A DNA stretch of 64,000 nucleotides, taken from Candidatus Brachybacter algidus (GTDB lineage: Bacteria; Bacteroidota; Bacteroidia; Chitinophagales; Saprospiraceae). Each line of letters starts with the position of its first letter. The stretch's first letter is position 1. The position numbers and the translations under genes were made by a program. Location: contig JADJSK010000001.1 in assembly GCA_016711705.1 (NCBI GenBank), forward strand, positions 1,302,001 through 1,366,000, in the 5' to 3' direction. Below, one piece after another: positions 34,835 to 43,184 of the stretch. The notes below the pieces were generated by a model. It was not told the origin of the DNA. It saw only the letters and a program-made list of their open reading frames with translations, and searched no databases.

Positions 34835-35077
34835 TCATATATTGTGTTCCTTCTTTAACCATCTGCGACCTGCTCCACTCTTTAAATATTTTTCACGCTT
34901 TCGAGCAGTTAAATAATCAGGTTGAAATTCAGTATAAACTATGTGCCACGGAATAAATGCTTTTGTAAACCTATTCTTCCCAGTGTTATGTTCTATAAGT
35001 CTTCTGGATGGATCTGAGCTTATTCCTGTATAATGCTCTTCATTAATTTTATTCTTTAATACATATACTGTAATCAT
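34835..35077 (-). CDS. Single-domain GIY-YIG nuclease
   Basis: 80-aa protein consisting only of a GIY-YIG nuclease domain. The two-strand motif appears as VYVLKN...HYTGIS, the catalytic Arg in DPSRRLIEHN, and the Glu region as TARKREKYLKSG; the end WLKKEH is typical of the UPF0213/YhbQ-like group. It would cut DNA using a divalent metal; the biological target is unknown. The gene sits between a complete tRNA-Glu and a partial copy of the 3' end of that tRNA, and its stop codon abuts the copy. That context suggests the nuclease belongs to a tiny tRNA-targeting mobile unit. Confidence 0.9.
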   Translation of the reverse strand: MITVYVLKNKINEEHYTGISSDPSRRLIEHNTGKNRFTKAFIPWHIVYTEFQPDYLTARKREKYLKSGAGRRWLKKEHNI

Positions 35078-35114
35078 GGGTGGTGCGATTAGATCTGGAG
35101 TAATTTCAAATTAT

Positions 35115-35143
35115 AAAAAAAGGTGACAATTTTCATTGTCACC
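35115..35143 (-). terminator. Intrinsic terminator of tRNA-Glu
   Basis: On the minus strand: GGTGACAAT, GAAA tetraloop, ATTGTCACC, then T7 (complement of 35115-35121). It is a perfect 9-bp stem starting 4 nt after the tRNA 3' end. Confidence 0.92.
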
Positions 35144-35147
35144 TTAG

Positions 35148-35219
35148 TAGCCCGTAGGGGAATCGAACCCCTCTTACCAGGATGAAAACCTGGCGTCCTA
35201 ACCGATAGACGAACGGGCC
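35148..35219 (-). tRNA. tRNA-Glu (anticodon TTC)
   Basis: 72-nt cloverleaf on the minus strand. The acceptor GGCCCGT pairs with ACGGGCT (G-U at the first pair), the D-arm contains TCGGTTAGGA, the anticodon stem is CCAGG/CCTGG with loop TTTTCAT giving anticodon TTC, and the T-arm is AGGGG TTCGATT CCCCT. The discriminator is A and CCA is not encoded. It has its own terminator. The 3' half is duplicated at 34771-34834. Confidence 0.96.
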
Positions 35220-35362
35220 ATAGTTGCCCTTTTTGCTTAAAGCGACACAAAAGTACACTTATTTTCGAATTGACAAATTTTTTTTGAACTATTTTTTTCA
35301 AAGCGCATTTTTATTGGTTAATTATTGTTACTTTTACACTAAGTAAAAATTGAAATTAAAAA

Positions 35363-36349
35363 ATGGCAAAGAAAATAGCTATCAACGGCTTCGGAAGAAT
35401 CGGCCGCATCACACTTAGAAACCTTTTAGCAGATACTTCTGTAGAAGTAGTTGGTATCAACGACCTTACAGACAACGCTACCCTCGCCCACCTATTCAAA
35501 TATGATACAGCGCATGGACAATATGCAGGTGAAGTGAGCAGCGATGAGCATAATATCTACATCGACGGCAAAAAAATTAAGGCGACATCAATAAGAGATC
35601 CTAAAGAATTGCCTTGGAAGAAACTGCAAGTAGATGTAGTATTGGAGTGTACAGGAATTTTTCTTTCCAAGGAAAAAGCAAGTTGGCACATCGAAGCAGG
35701 AGCTAAAAAAGTTATCCTTTCCGCCCCGGCAGTAGATGACGTCATCACAATCGTACAAGGTGTTAACGATCACGACATTAATGACGAAACAAAGATTTAT
35801 TCCAATGCTTCATGCACGACAAACTGTCTAGCTCCTATCGCTAAAGTTATAGTTGACAATTGGGGAATTGTTTCAGGTTCGATGTCAACAGTTCACGCTT
35901 ATACTTCTGATCAGAACCTTCAGGATTCGCCACATAAAGATCTTAGAAGAGCACGCGCCGCTGCACTTAATATCATACCGACTTCAACAGGAGCTGCAAA
36001 GGCTGCTGCTTTAGTAGTCCCTGAACTCGTCGGCAAGATGACTTCTATGTCACTTCGAGTTCCTGTGATCACTGGCTCAATAGTCGATCTAACTGTATTT
36101 ACAGAAAAAGAATTCACAAGAGAGGAAGTAAATGCTACATTCAAATCAGCTTCAGAAGGACAATTCAAGGGTATCATTGAGTTCAGTGAATTACCGCTTG
36201 TATCTTCTGATATTGTTTCCAATAAATATTCTGCAATATTCGATAGCAAGCTTACATTAGTGAGAGGCAATATGCTTCGAGTGTTCGCATGGTATGACAA
36301 CGAATCAGGTTATTCTGCTCGTTTAGCAGAATTAGCCGCTAAAGTATAG
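35363..36349 (+). CDS. gapA: Glyceraldehyde-3-phosphate dehydrogenase, type I
   Basis: 328-aa glycolytic enzyme that oxidises glyceraldehyde 3-phosphate to 1,3-bisphosphoglycerate with NAD+ and phosphate. The Rossmann motif is INGFGRIGR (7-15), followed by GINDLTD (31-37), where the acidic residue favours NAD. Catalytic Cys151 lies in SNASCTTNCLAP. Also present are STVHAYTSDQNLQDSPHKDLRRAR and the C-terminal WYDNESGYSARL. A hairpin with a T-rich tail follows at 36388-36440. It is monocistronic. Confidence 0.97.
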   Translation: MAKKIAINGFGRIGRITLRNLLADTSVEVVGINDLTDNATLAHLFKYDTAHGQYAGEVSSDEHNIYIDGKKIKATSIRDPKELPWKKLQVDVVLECTGIFLSKEKASWHIEAGAKKVILSAPAVDDVITIVQGVNDHDINDETKIYSNASCTTNCLAPIAKVIVDNWGIVSGSMSTVHAYTSDQNLQDSPHKDLRRARAAALNIIPTSTGAAKAAALVVPELVGKMTSMSLRVPVITGSIVDLTVFTEKEFTREEVNATFKSASEGQFKGIIEFSELPLVSSDIVSNKYSAIFDSKLTLVRGNMLRVFAWYDNESGYSARLAELAAKV

Positions 36350-36387
36350 AATATCGTCATTTTATAAATTTCGATTGCGCATAAATC

Positions 36388-36440
36388 AGGTAGATGGCTC
36401 GTTTTTTTTTTGAAATGCAGTTATCTACCTTATTTTTTTT
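36388..36440 (+). terminator. Probable terminator of gapA
   Basis: AGGTAGAT (36388-36395) pairs with ATCTACCT (36423-36430), with partial extension inward. A T-rich run starts at 36433. The loop is long and itself contains T10, so efficiency is uncertain. Confidence 0.6.
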
Positions 36441-36827
36441 AAGATAATGAGGCTATAAGCTATAATTAAGTATAAAGCTATTCCTTTATCAATTAAAACC
36501 AATGACTGCACAGTCTCACTAATCCATCTTGGAATAATTTCTGACCTCTAATTTCTAATTTCTGACCTCTGACCTCCAATTTTTTCTATATAAATAATTG
36601 GAAAACACTGTTAATCAATAATTTGTAAAAAATATAAAGTAAACAAATCAAAGACTCCCCCTTGGCCCCCCTCTTGCAGAAGGGGATATTGTGCTAATCG
36701 ACATTTTACATATCACATTTTGCCTCATCAAGTTATATTTTTGATTTTGGGACCAAAGCATTTCATGTGAACTAATTTCTGACCTCTGACTTCTGACTTC
36801 TAATTTCTAATTTCTGACCACTGACCA
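36441..36827. repeat. Intergenic low-complexity word repeats
   Basis: No ORF. Two blocks of degenerate 7-8-mer words (TTTCTGACCTCTAATT, CTGACCTCTGACCT and similar) lie at 36541-36590 and 36776-36832. Between them is a hairpin of the form CCCCCTCTTGCAGAAGGGG (36666-36684), a diverged relative of the CCCTCT/AGAGGG hairpin of the 150-bp repeats. Confidence 0.55.
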
Positions 36828-37250
36828 CTATCTAGGTATTATCATCACCGAAAGTTTAGAAACACATACTAGCTGATCTTTTTCATTTTTAATTTCAATA
36901 GACCAAAGATGTATTTTCCGGCCGATTTTTATTGGACGAACGATACCTGTCACTTTCCCCTTACTTATAGGCCTTAGATGATCAGCTGTAACGTTCAAAC
37001 CCACAGCACTAAACTTCATATGATCTTCAATACACAAGTAAGACGCCACACTTCCCAATGTTTCTGCCAAAACCACAGAAGCACCTCCATGCAATATTCC
37101 CATTGGTTGATGCGTCCTAGGATCGACTGGCATCGTAGCTACCAAATAATCATCATGTACCTCCGTAAATTCTATACCGATTTGACTCGCTATGGTATTC
37201 TGACCCATGTCATTTAATGCTTCAATATTTGGTGTGAACTTCCACATCAT
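36828..37250 (-). CDS. Hotdog-fold acyl-CoA thioesterase (PaaI/MenI-like)
   Basis: 140-aa single hotdog domain. The active-site region reads HQPMGILHGGASVVLAETLG, with HGG at 54-56 and the catalytic acid probably Glu63. A conserved GLNVTADHLRP strand and the KGKVTGIVRPI segment follow. Relatives hydrolyse 1,4-dihydroxy-2-naphthoyl-CoA (MenI) in menaquinone synthesis or phenylacetyl-CoA-type esters. The presence of ubiE makes MenI plausible but the substrate is not settled. The start at 37250 overlaps miaA by 29 bp; a later ATG would remove the overlap but would trim residues typical of the family. Confidence 0.85.
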   Translation of the reverse strand: MMWKFTPNIEALNDMGQNTIASQIGIEFTEVHDDYLVATMPVDPRTHQPMGILHGGASVVLAETLGSVASYLCIEDHMKFSAVGLNVTADHLRPISKGKVTGIVRPIKIGRKIHLWSIEIKNEKDQLVCVSKLSVMIIPR

Positions 37251-38145
37251 TTATATCTTTTATTATTGATTGAATAATTTGTTCCAATGTGTCAGGATTA
37301 AGCGGATGCCATGTACCCTGATTTTTAAACCATGTAAATTGCCGCTTGGCATATCGTCTGGTATTTTGCTTTATCTTAGAAATTGCTTCTTCTAAGCCTG
37401 TTACTCCGTCAAGATGTTCAAATAATTCTGAATAACCAACCGTCATCAATGGCTTTAAGGATTTATATTCCATAAGTCCTTTTACCTCCTCTAAAAGTCC
37501 TTTGTCCATCATGACATCCACCCTTTGATTGATTTTGTCATATAATTGGTTGCGATCAGGATTTAAATAATAATTCAAAGTTGAAAAATTTCTTTTCTTT
37601 GGCACCCCTACCCTATAATCAGAATATTTCTTTCCAGAGGAATGGATTATTTTAGAAGCTCTTAAAAGTCTCATTGGATTATTCATATCTGCAATTTGAC
37701 TATATGAAGAATCATTTTGGAGTATAAAATTTTGCAGCCATGCAATCCCTTTTTCTGCATATTGTGCTTCTATGTATGATTCAGTCGCAGAACTTATATC
37801 AGGTATATCATCGAGTCCATTGAGAAGTGCATTTATATAAAGACCTGTACCGCCGACTGCCACCATAAAATCACGACCAACAAACAATGAATCAAGTAAA
37901 GTAATGGCCTCTTTCTCAAATTTTGCTGCGTTAAATGGCTCGATTATAGAAGTATGATCAATAAAATGATGCCGAACAGCATTCAATTCTTCGATAGATG
38001 GCTTTGCAACACCTATATTCAACTCTCTATACACTTGTCTGCTATCAAAAGAAATAATCTCACAACCCAGCGTCAGCGCCAGTTCTATGGCCAATTTAGT
38101 CTTGCCACTTGCTGTCGGACCACCAATACATATAAGGACTTTCAA
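37222..38145 (-). CDS. miaA: tRNA dimethylallyltransferase
   Basis: 307-aa enzyme that transfers the dimethylallyl group to A37 of tRNAs reading UNN codons. The P-loop GGPTASGKTKLAIELA (8-23), the SFDSRQVYRELNIGVAKPS motif with its catalytic Asp, and the VGGTGLYINALLNGLDDIP segment are all present. The C-terminal QNTRRYAKRQFTWFKNQ binds tRNA. It heads a minus-strand pair with the thioesterase, whose start lies inside its 3' end. Confidence 0.96.
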   Translation of the reverse strand: MKVLICIGGPTASGKTKLAIELALTLGCEIISFDSRQVYRELNIGVAKPSIEELNAVRHHFIDHTSIIEPFNAAKFEKEAITLLDSLFVGRDFMVAVGGTGLYINALLNGLDDIPDISSATESYIEAQYAEKGIAWLQNFILQNDSSYSQIADMNNPMRLLRASKIIHSSGKKYSDYRVGVPKKRNFSTLNYYLNPDRNQLYDKINQRVDVMMDKGLLEEVKGLMEYKSLKPLMTVGYSELFEHLDGVTGLEEAISKIKQNTRRYAKRQFTWFKNQGTWHPLNPDTLEQIIQSIIKDINDVEVHTKY

Positions 38146-38224
38146 AAAGAATAATTATTTTCGCACAAAATAAGCAATAAAACAACTTCTAAGTTTTGTT
38201 CTTAAAAATATCATATTAAAATTA

Positions 38225-39502
38225 ATGAATATATTTTATCCCATACTAAAGAAAGTCGTTGGTATCTATCTAAGGTTTTGTTACAAAAGGATTTATTCAA
38301 ATAAATTCAATGAACTTCCTGATAATACACCTATCATGCTTGCCTGTAATCATAATAATGCTTTTTCGGACGCTTTATTTGTAGGCTCATACCTTTCAGA
38401 CCTGGATATGAATTTCATCACTCGGGGTGATGTGTTTAATCCAAAAATGATGTGGTTCTTCAATCTCACGAATCAAATACCCATATTTAGGTTTAGAGAT
38501 GGATATGAAAACCTTAAAAAAAACAACAATTCTTTGGAGTTCTGTTACAAAGCCCTTGGAAAAAATCAACGTATTATTATTTTCTCAGAGGGAGATTGTA
38601 TTACAGAGAAAAGATTAAGGCATCTTCAGAAAGGAACTGCCAGGATGGCTTTCGGAGCTTATGAAACTAGTGGAGTTGACAACCTGGTAATTTATCCGGT
38701 GGGAATAAACTACATCGAACCTCACAATTTCAGGTCCAGTGTATTGATGTCGCAGGGAGATCCTATGTATTTGGCTGATTATATTCCAACATACAATGAA
38801 AATCCCAATAAGGCCATTAAAATGTTTACAGACGAACTGGAAGCACGATTGAAAAAAGAAGTCTTACACATAAATGAAAAAGAAAATGAAGACCTTGTCC
38901 AAACTGCATTGGAAATAATAGATAATGAATATCCATCCACTTTCTTCAGTTTAGCTAAAGATGGTGTTTTATTTAAGAAGATGAAATCGTGGATAGAACG
39001 ATTTAATTTGGAAGAAAAAGATCCTTCTTCCACATGGATTCAAGACCTTACAGAGCTTAAAACGATTTTAAAGAGTGGTAACGTGAAGACTAAATGGCCT
39101 TTTTATGGTAAATCATTTATGCTTAATTCACTGGTATTCATATTGTTGCTGCCAATAGGAATTCCTGCGCAGATCTATTATTATTTGCCATTATACGTCA
39201 GTAAATTGCTGACTATCAAATTCAAACCCAAAAAGGAATTTTTTATTTCCATCAGAATTGGCATCACTTGGGCAATTCTTGTATTGTGGCTCTTACTGAC
39301 CTTTATCCTCATTAGTCTCATTTTAACAATTAAAGTCGGGTTAATATTCGTTATTATTGCTCCTATCATTGCGAAATTGGGAATAATATGGTGGGAAGCG
39401 AGAAACGTCATTATTCAAAAAGTCCGCTGGTCAAGCATTGATGATAAAGATCAGGATAAAGCGATCACAATAATGAGCGATCTTCAATTAATAAATGAAT
39501 AA
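38225..39502 (+). CDS. Lysophospholipid acyltransferase-like protein (PlsC family)
   Basis: 425-aa membrane-associated acyltransferase. An NH-x5-D form of the catalytic motif (CNHNNAFSDALF) is followed by RGDVFNPKMMWFFNLTNQIPIFRFRDG and SEGDCITEKRLRHLQKGTARM, the block III equivalent. Two hydrophobic helices lie near the C-terminus (about 305-330 and 355-390). The long C-terminal extension with membrane segments is common in Bacteroidota members. It probably acylates a glycerophosphate or aminolipid; the exact acceptor is unknown. It is divergent from miaA, with an 80-bp shared promoter region. Confidence 0.85.
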   Translation: MNIFYPILKKVVGIYLRFCYKRIYSNKFNELPDNTPIMLACNHNNAFSDALFVGSYLSDLDMNFITRGDVFNPKMMWFFNLTNQIPIFRFRDGYENLKKNNNSLEFCYKALGKNQRIIIFSEGDCITEKRLRHLQKGTARMAFGAYETSGVDNLVIYPVGINYIEPHNFRSSVLMSQGDPMYLADYIPTYNENPNKAIKMFTDELEARLKKEVLHINEKENEDLVQTALEIIDNEYPSTFFSLAKDGVLFKKMKSWIERFNLEEKDPSSTWIQDLTELKTILKSGNVKTKWPFYGKSFMLNSLVFILLLPIGIPAQIYYYLPLYVSKLLTIKFKPKKEFFISIRIGITWAILVLWLLLTFILISLILTIKVGLIFVIIAPIIAKLGIIWWEARNVIIQKVRWSSIDDKDQDKAITIMSDLQLINE

Positions 39503-39530
39503 AGTTTACCTTCGCATCGAAATATATGTT

Positions 39531-39760
39531 TTAATTACTTAAGTTTCGGTAGTCAAATTTTTTTTTGCAGAAAAAATTTAAATTATAATAAAATGTTAGA
39601 TGTTAGAAGGTAGATTTTAGTTGGCCCTTCATCAATCAAATGGATATTTTTCTATTAAACCAATTAAATAAAAAATATGAATCAGTTGACTAAACTCCAT
39701 CTAACATCTAACATCAGCCATCTACCTTTGTTTCTTAACTGCCGAAACTTGAGTTAATTA
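39531..39760 (-). repeat. MITE-like element, copy 2
   Basis: About 230 bp with inverted-repeat ends: TTAATTACTTAAGTTTCGG at 39531-39549 and CCGAAACTTGAGTTAATTA at 39742-39760. The inner terminal pair AAGTTTCGG[C/T]AGT is 12 of 13 identical. The interior matches 4157-4390 in reverse orientation. No ORF. It fills most of the 313-bp gap between the acyltransferase gene and the epimerase gene. The better-preserved ends suggest this copy is younger than copy 1. Confidence 0.75.
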
Positions 39761-39815
39761 TATATTTATTCATAAATATTTTACAAACACCTGTTTTACA
39801 ATAAATTGAATTAAA

Positions 39816-40856
39816 ATGAAAGTACATTTAGTTTCCGGGGGTTGTGGTTTTGTAGGTCGGAATATGGTCAAAAGATTGTATAACACCACCAAGGACAACA
39901 TACTATTTATTGATGACCTGAGTGTTGGAACTGATCCATCTGAATGGCTTGACCAACCAATGGTAGAGGATCATAAAGGAATAAAAGTCTACGGAACCGA
40001 TGCCAGATTGTATTTTTTAAAGAGTGATTTCAGAGATGTGGTACATGCACTGGCGCGTGATCCTGAATATATCAAAAAAACATACGGTCTTGACTTTGTT
40101 GACTTTGGAGATATATATCATTATGCCGCAATAGTCGGAGGACGAGCTAAAATCGACGGGGATCCAATGATGGTAGCGCTTGACCTTTCTATAGATGCAG
40201 AATTTTTTTATTACATCACAAGACACAAGCCAGAAAGAGTCCTTTATCCTAGTTCAAGTGCAGCCTATCCAGTAAACTTACAAACGGAGTCAGGTGCCAT
40301 TGCGCTGACTGAAAGTGATATTGACTTTAACAATATGGGTCAGCCGGATATGACTTATGGCTGGTCTAAGTTAACAGGTGAATACTTAGCAAAAATTGCA
40401 GCCCAATATTATGATGTAAATATTACATGTATACGGCCTTTCTCAGGTTATGGAGAGGATCAGGATCTCACCTACCCTATTCCTAGTCTTGCAAAAAGAG
40501 CTGCACTGAAAGAAAATCCTTTTGAAGTATGGGGAACCGGGCATCAAGGCAGAGATTTCGTGCATATAGATGATGTAATCGATTGTATCCAATTGGCTAT
40601 GAATCACATACATGACGGAACTGCTATCAATATAGGAATGGGTAAGCTGACTTCATTCATGGACATCATTAAAGTAATGACTAGTTTCGCAGGTTATAAT
40701 CCCGAGATCAAACAACTATTAGACAAGCCGGTGGGTGTCCATAGCCGTTATTGTGATATGACTTTTGTCGAAAACACCATTGGTTGGAAAGCTAAAATCT
40801 CAGTGGAAGAAGGAATGAAACGAGTGTATGATGCCGCTCTTCAAAAATTTAATTAA
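39816..40856 (+). CDS. NAD-dependent sugar-nucleotide epimerase/dehydratase (extended SDR)
   Basis: 346-aa extended short-chain dehydrogenase. The dinucleotide motif is SGGCGFVGRNMV (7-18), the catalytic YGWSK lies near residue 182, and the substrate-side segment is RPFSGYGEDQDLTYPIPSL. The C-terminal GTGHQGRDFVHIDDV is typical of UDP/GDP-sugar epimerases and dehydratases. It likely makes a sugar nucleotide for surface polysaccharide; the specific reaction cannot be read. It is followed after 16 bp by a beta-helix lipoprotein gene, an unexplained pairing. Confidence 0.88.
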   Translation: MKVHLVSGGCGFVGRNMVKRLYNTTKDNILFIDDLSVGTDPSEWLDQPMVEDHKGIKVYGTDARLYFLKSDFRDVVHALARDPEYIKKTYGLDFVDFGDIYHYAAIVGGRAKIDGDPMMVALDLSIDAEFFYYITRHKPERVLYPSSSAAYPVNLQTESGAIALTESDIDFNNMGQPDMTYGWSKLTGEYLAKIAAQYYDVNITCIRPFSGYGEDQDLTYPIPSLAKRAALKENPFEVWGTGHQGRDFVHIDDVIDCIQLAMNHIHDGTAINIGMGKLTSFMDIIKVMTSFAGYNPEIKQLLDKPVGVHSRYCDMTFVENTIGWKAKISVEEGMKRVYDAALQKFN

Positions 40857-40872
40857 AATATAAATTTCCGGA

Positions 40873-42378
40873 ATGTCGGTAATATCTCGTTTTGTTTTAT
40901 TGTTTTCAATAATTGGTTTAATTATTACGCTTTTTTCCAGTTGCTTTAAGGATGAGATCGTAAATACTGATCCGGGTTTTAAGCTGAGATTTTCCACAGA
41001 TTCTGTATTTTTTGATACTACTTTCACCACCATTGGATCTGCTACCAAGATCCTGAAAGTTTTTAATGATAGTAAAGATCCTGTGGTCATCAGTGAAGCA
41101 AAGATCAGGGGTAGCCAGGGCATTCATTTTACTTGCAATATAGATGGAATACCAGGAAATGATCTGAATGATATTCGTATTGAAGCAAAAGACAGCATCT
41201 ATGTATTCTGCAAAGTAAAAGTAGACCCTGACCAAAACCTGACAGAAAGCCCATTCATTTTAAATGATTTTCTGGATTTCACAATCAATTCGAATACACA
41301 ATCTGTGGTGCTTGTGGCCTGGGGTCAGAACGCAAACTATATTACCAATAAAGACAATATCGGCAGCCAAACTCTGTTTACCTGCGATCTAGGCACAGTG
41401 ACGTGGAATGATCCAAAACCTTACGTAATTTATGGCTCATTAATTATTGATGAATGTCAGTTAATCATTCCTGAAGGAGCCAGAATATACATTCATGGCG
41501 GGCTGGTAATACCTCCCGGAGTGAATGATGCACCTTTTACAGATGGTAGAATTTTTGTCGGTCCACGAGGTCAATTGACTATAAATGGAACAGCAGAAAA
41601 ACCTGTTAAATTCCGTGGCGACAGACTTGAAGATGAGTTTAAGGATAAAGATGGACAATGGGGAGGAATTGTGATATTTAATTCAAATCGTATAAATAAA
41701 TTCAGTTACCTTGATCTGCGCAATTCCAACTTTGGTATTTTAGCGGATTCAGCCACCACCCTTCATCTAGACCATACAATCATTGATAATGTGGTATTGA
41801 ATTGTCTTATAGGAAATCACGCGACGATCAAAGCCACCAACTGTCTTTTTTCCAATAGTGTTGGCTACAACGTCGTGTTGACTTATGGTGGCAATTACAA
41901 TTTTGACTATTGCTCCATTCCGAATGTGTCCGGACAATCATTTGCCATGTCACTGGATAATTCCACCTGCGATCAGGATGAATTGGGCAATTGCATAAAA
42001 GGTAGTGTCAAGACTAATAAAGCGATCCTAGTGGTGAGGAACTCAATACTTTCAGGCCTTGATGATGATGAAATAAAATTTGTAGATGCTTTTGAAGGCG
42101 CTCAGCCGGATCAATTCCAATATTCATTTACAAATTCAGTCCTGAAAGTGGATGATTACCAGAAAGATCTATACTTTCAGGAAAGGAACTCCAATTGCAT
42201 CTACATGAAACGAACAGATAAGATATATGTCAATGAAAACAATTCTCTGTTTCAACTGGATTCCTTATCAGTAGCCCGAGGAATAGCTGTTCCTATACCA
42301 ACAATTCAAGATGATATTTTAGGTAAAATCAGAAAAATGGTCACCCCAGACGCTGGTTGTTTTGAGTATTTACCTTAG
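40873..42378 (+). CDS. Putative lipoprotein with parallel beta-helix repeats
   Basis: 501-aa exported protein. The signal sequence ends in LFSSC, so Cys24 would be lipidated. The N-terminal half (about 30-180) is rich in beta strands resembling an Ig-like domain. The second half (about 190-420) has right-handed parallel beta-helix character, with repeats such as GRIFVGPRGQLTINGT, LDLRNSNFGILADSATTLHL and ATIKATNCLFSNS. The C-terminal part has PDAGCFEYLP, a hallmark of this Bacteroidota family. It probably sits in the outer membrane and faces out; its ligand is unknown. Its stop overlaps the convergent barrel gene by 4 bp. Confidence 0.78.
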   Translation: MSVISRFVLLFSIIGLIITLFSSCFKDEIVNTDPGFKLRFSTDSVFFDTTFTTIGSATKILKVFNDSKDPVVISEAKIRGSQGIHFTCNIDGIPGNDLNDIRIEAKDSIYVFCKVKVDPDQNLTESPFILNDFLDFTINSNTQSVVLVAWGQNANYITNKDNIGSQTLFTCDLGTVTWNDPKPYVIYGSLIIDECQLIIPEGARIYIHGGLVIPPGVNDAPFTDGRIFVGPRGQLTINGTAEKPVKFRGDRLEDEFKDKDGQWGGIVIFNSNRINKFSYLDLRNSNFGILADSATTLHLDHTIIDNVVLNCLIGNHATIKATNCLFSNSVGYNVVLTYGGNYNFDYCSIPNVSGQSFAMSLDNSTCDQDELGNCIKGSVKTNKAILVVRNSILSGLDDDEIKFVDAFEGAQPDQFQYSFTNSVLKVDDYQKDLYFQERNSNCIYMKRTDKIYVNENNSLFQLDSLSVARGIAVPIPTIQDDILGKIRKMVTPDAGCFEYLP

Positions 42379-42980
42379 AACTTGTAAGTAATACCAAATC
42401 TAAATTCGAAAGGCTGAGAAATAGTATTTTGGTCTGCAATAAGATTATATAAAATATATAATTCAGTTCCAAAGCTACCCATACCACTGTTATAACCTAA
42501 TCCGACAAAGGCATCCTGCCCATTTTGTGAAATTTTTTCTAACTGCCTTGTAAGGTTGTTATAATAGGCATATTGATTTCTCGTCAAATCAAATTCTACA
42601 TGCGCGAAAACAACATTGAAAAATTTATAGCGGGCGAATACACCTCCTGCAAGATCAAAAGTGGCTATTTTATCAATTTTTGATTGGTTTTTAAATCGAT
42701 AGTTTGAAAAAGAAAATCCTACTCTAGGTCCCATTGAAAAATCTGGAGTGAATTTATATCCCACCATTGGAGAAAGTCCCAATGAAAATACTGAAGTGTA
42801 TTCATCTGCACCGAATCCAAGATTCACACCACCACCATACCAAAGTTTTTCAGTAAACTTTGAACTTTCTTTTGCAGGTGCCTTTTTCTTAGTGTTATAA
42901 TTTTGACCAATCAATGTATTGGTGCTGACTAAAACGCCTAAAAAAATAAAAACTAGAAAATATTTTATCTTCATCATCAT
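42375..42980 (-). CDS. Small outer-membrane beta-barrel protein
   Basis: 201-aa protein with a signal peptide (about 1-25, IKYFLVFIFLGVLVSTNTLIG) and alternating hydrophobic strands ending in a terminal aromatic residue (EFRFGITYKF), as in OmpA/OmpX-like barrels. Strand-like repeats LWYGGGVNLGFGADEYTSVF and PMVGYKFTPDFSMGPRVGFS are visible. The function is unknown. It converges on the beta-helix lipoprotein gene. Confidence 0.75.
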   Translation of the reverse strand: MMMKIKYFLVFIFLGVLVSTNTLIGQNYNTKKKAPAKESSKFTEKLWYGGGVNLGFGADEYTSVFSLGLSPMVGYKFTPDFSMGPRVGFSFSNYRFKNQSKIDKIATFDLAGGVFARYKFFNVVFAHVEFDLTRNQYAYYNNLTRQLEKISQNGQDAFVGLGYNSGMGSFGTELYILYNLIADQNTISQPFEFRFGITYKF

Positions 42981-43102
42981 TCAAAAATTAATGTTTTATG
43001 GGTTAAAGGTAGAATAATTTAATTATCTACTAAATAAAAACCCAATCATGTGAGATAGTAAATTTTGGAAATTACCTTTGAAATAGACATTTAAGTTTGT
43101 AT

Positions 43103-43135
43103 TTGCTTTCGTTTCAATATAAATGTTTAATTTTA
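43103..43135 (+). promoter_or_regulatory. Possible promoter of the first giant gene
   Basis: TTG at 43103-43105 and TAATTTTA at 43128-43135, spaced by 22 nt, resemble the Bacteroidota TTTG...TAnnTTTG promoter with a slightly long spacer. The start codon follows 49 bp later. A second exact -7-like box, TACCTTTG, lies at 43073-43080 without a good -33 partner. Confidence 0.3.
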
Positions 43136-43184
43136 GCCCTTCAACCAGTTTTATTTTATTATAATAGTCAAGCCGAAAAACAGT

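Noticed and set aside
35089..35301. 70-codon frame covering the tRNA-Glu gene
   Set aside because: The tRNA occupies most of it, and the peptide is simply a translation of the tRNA and its flanks.
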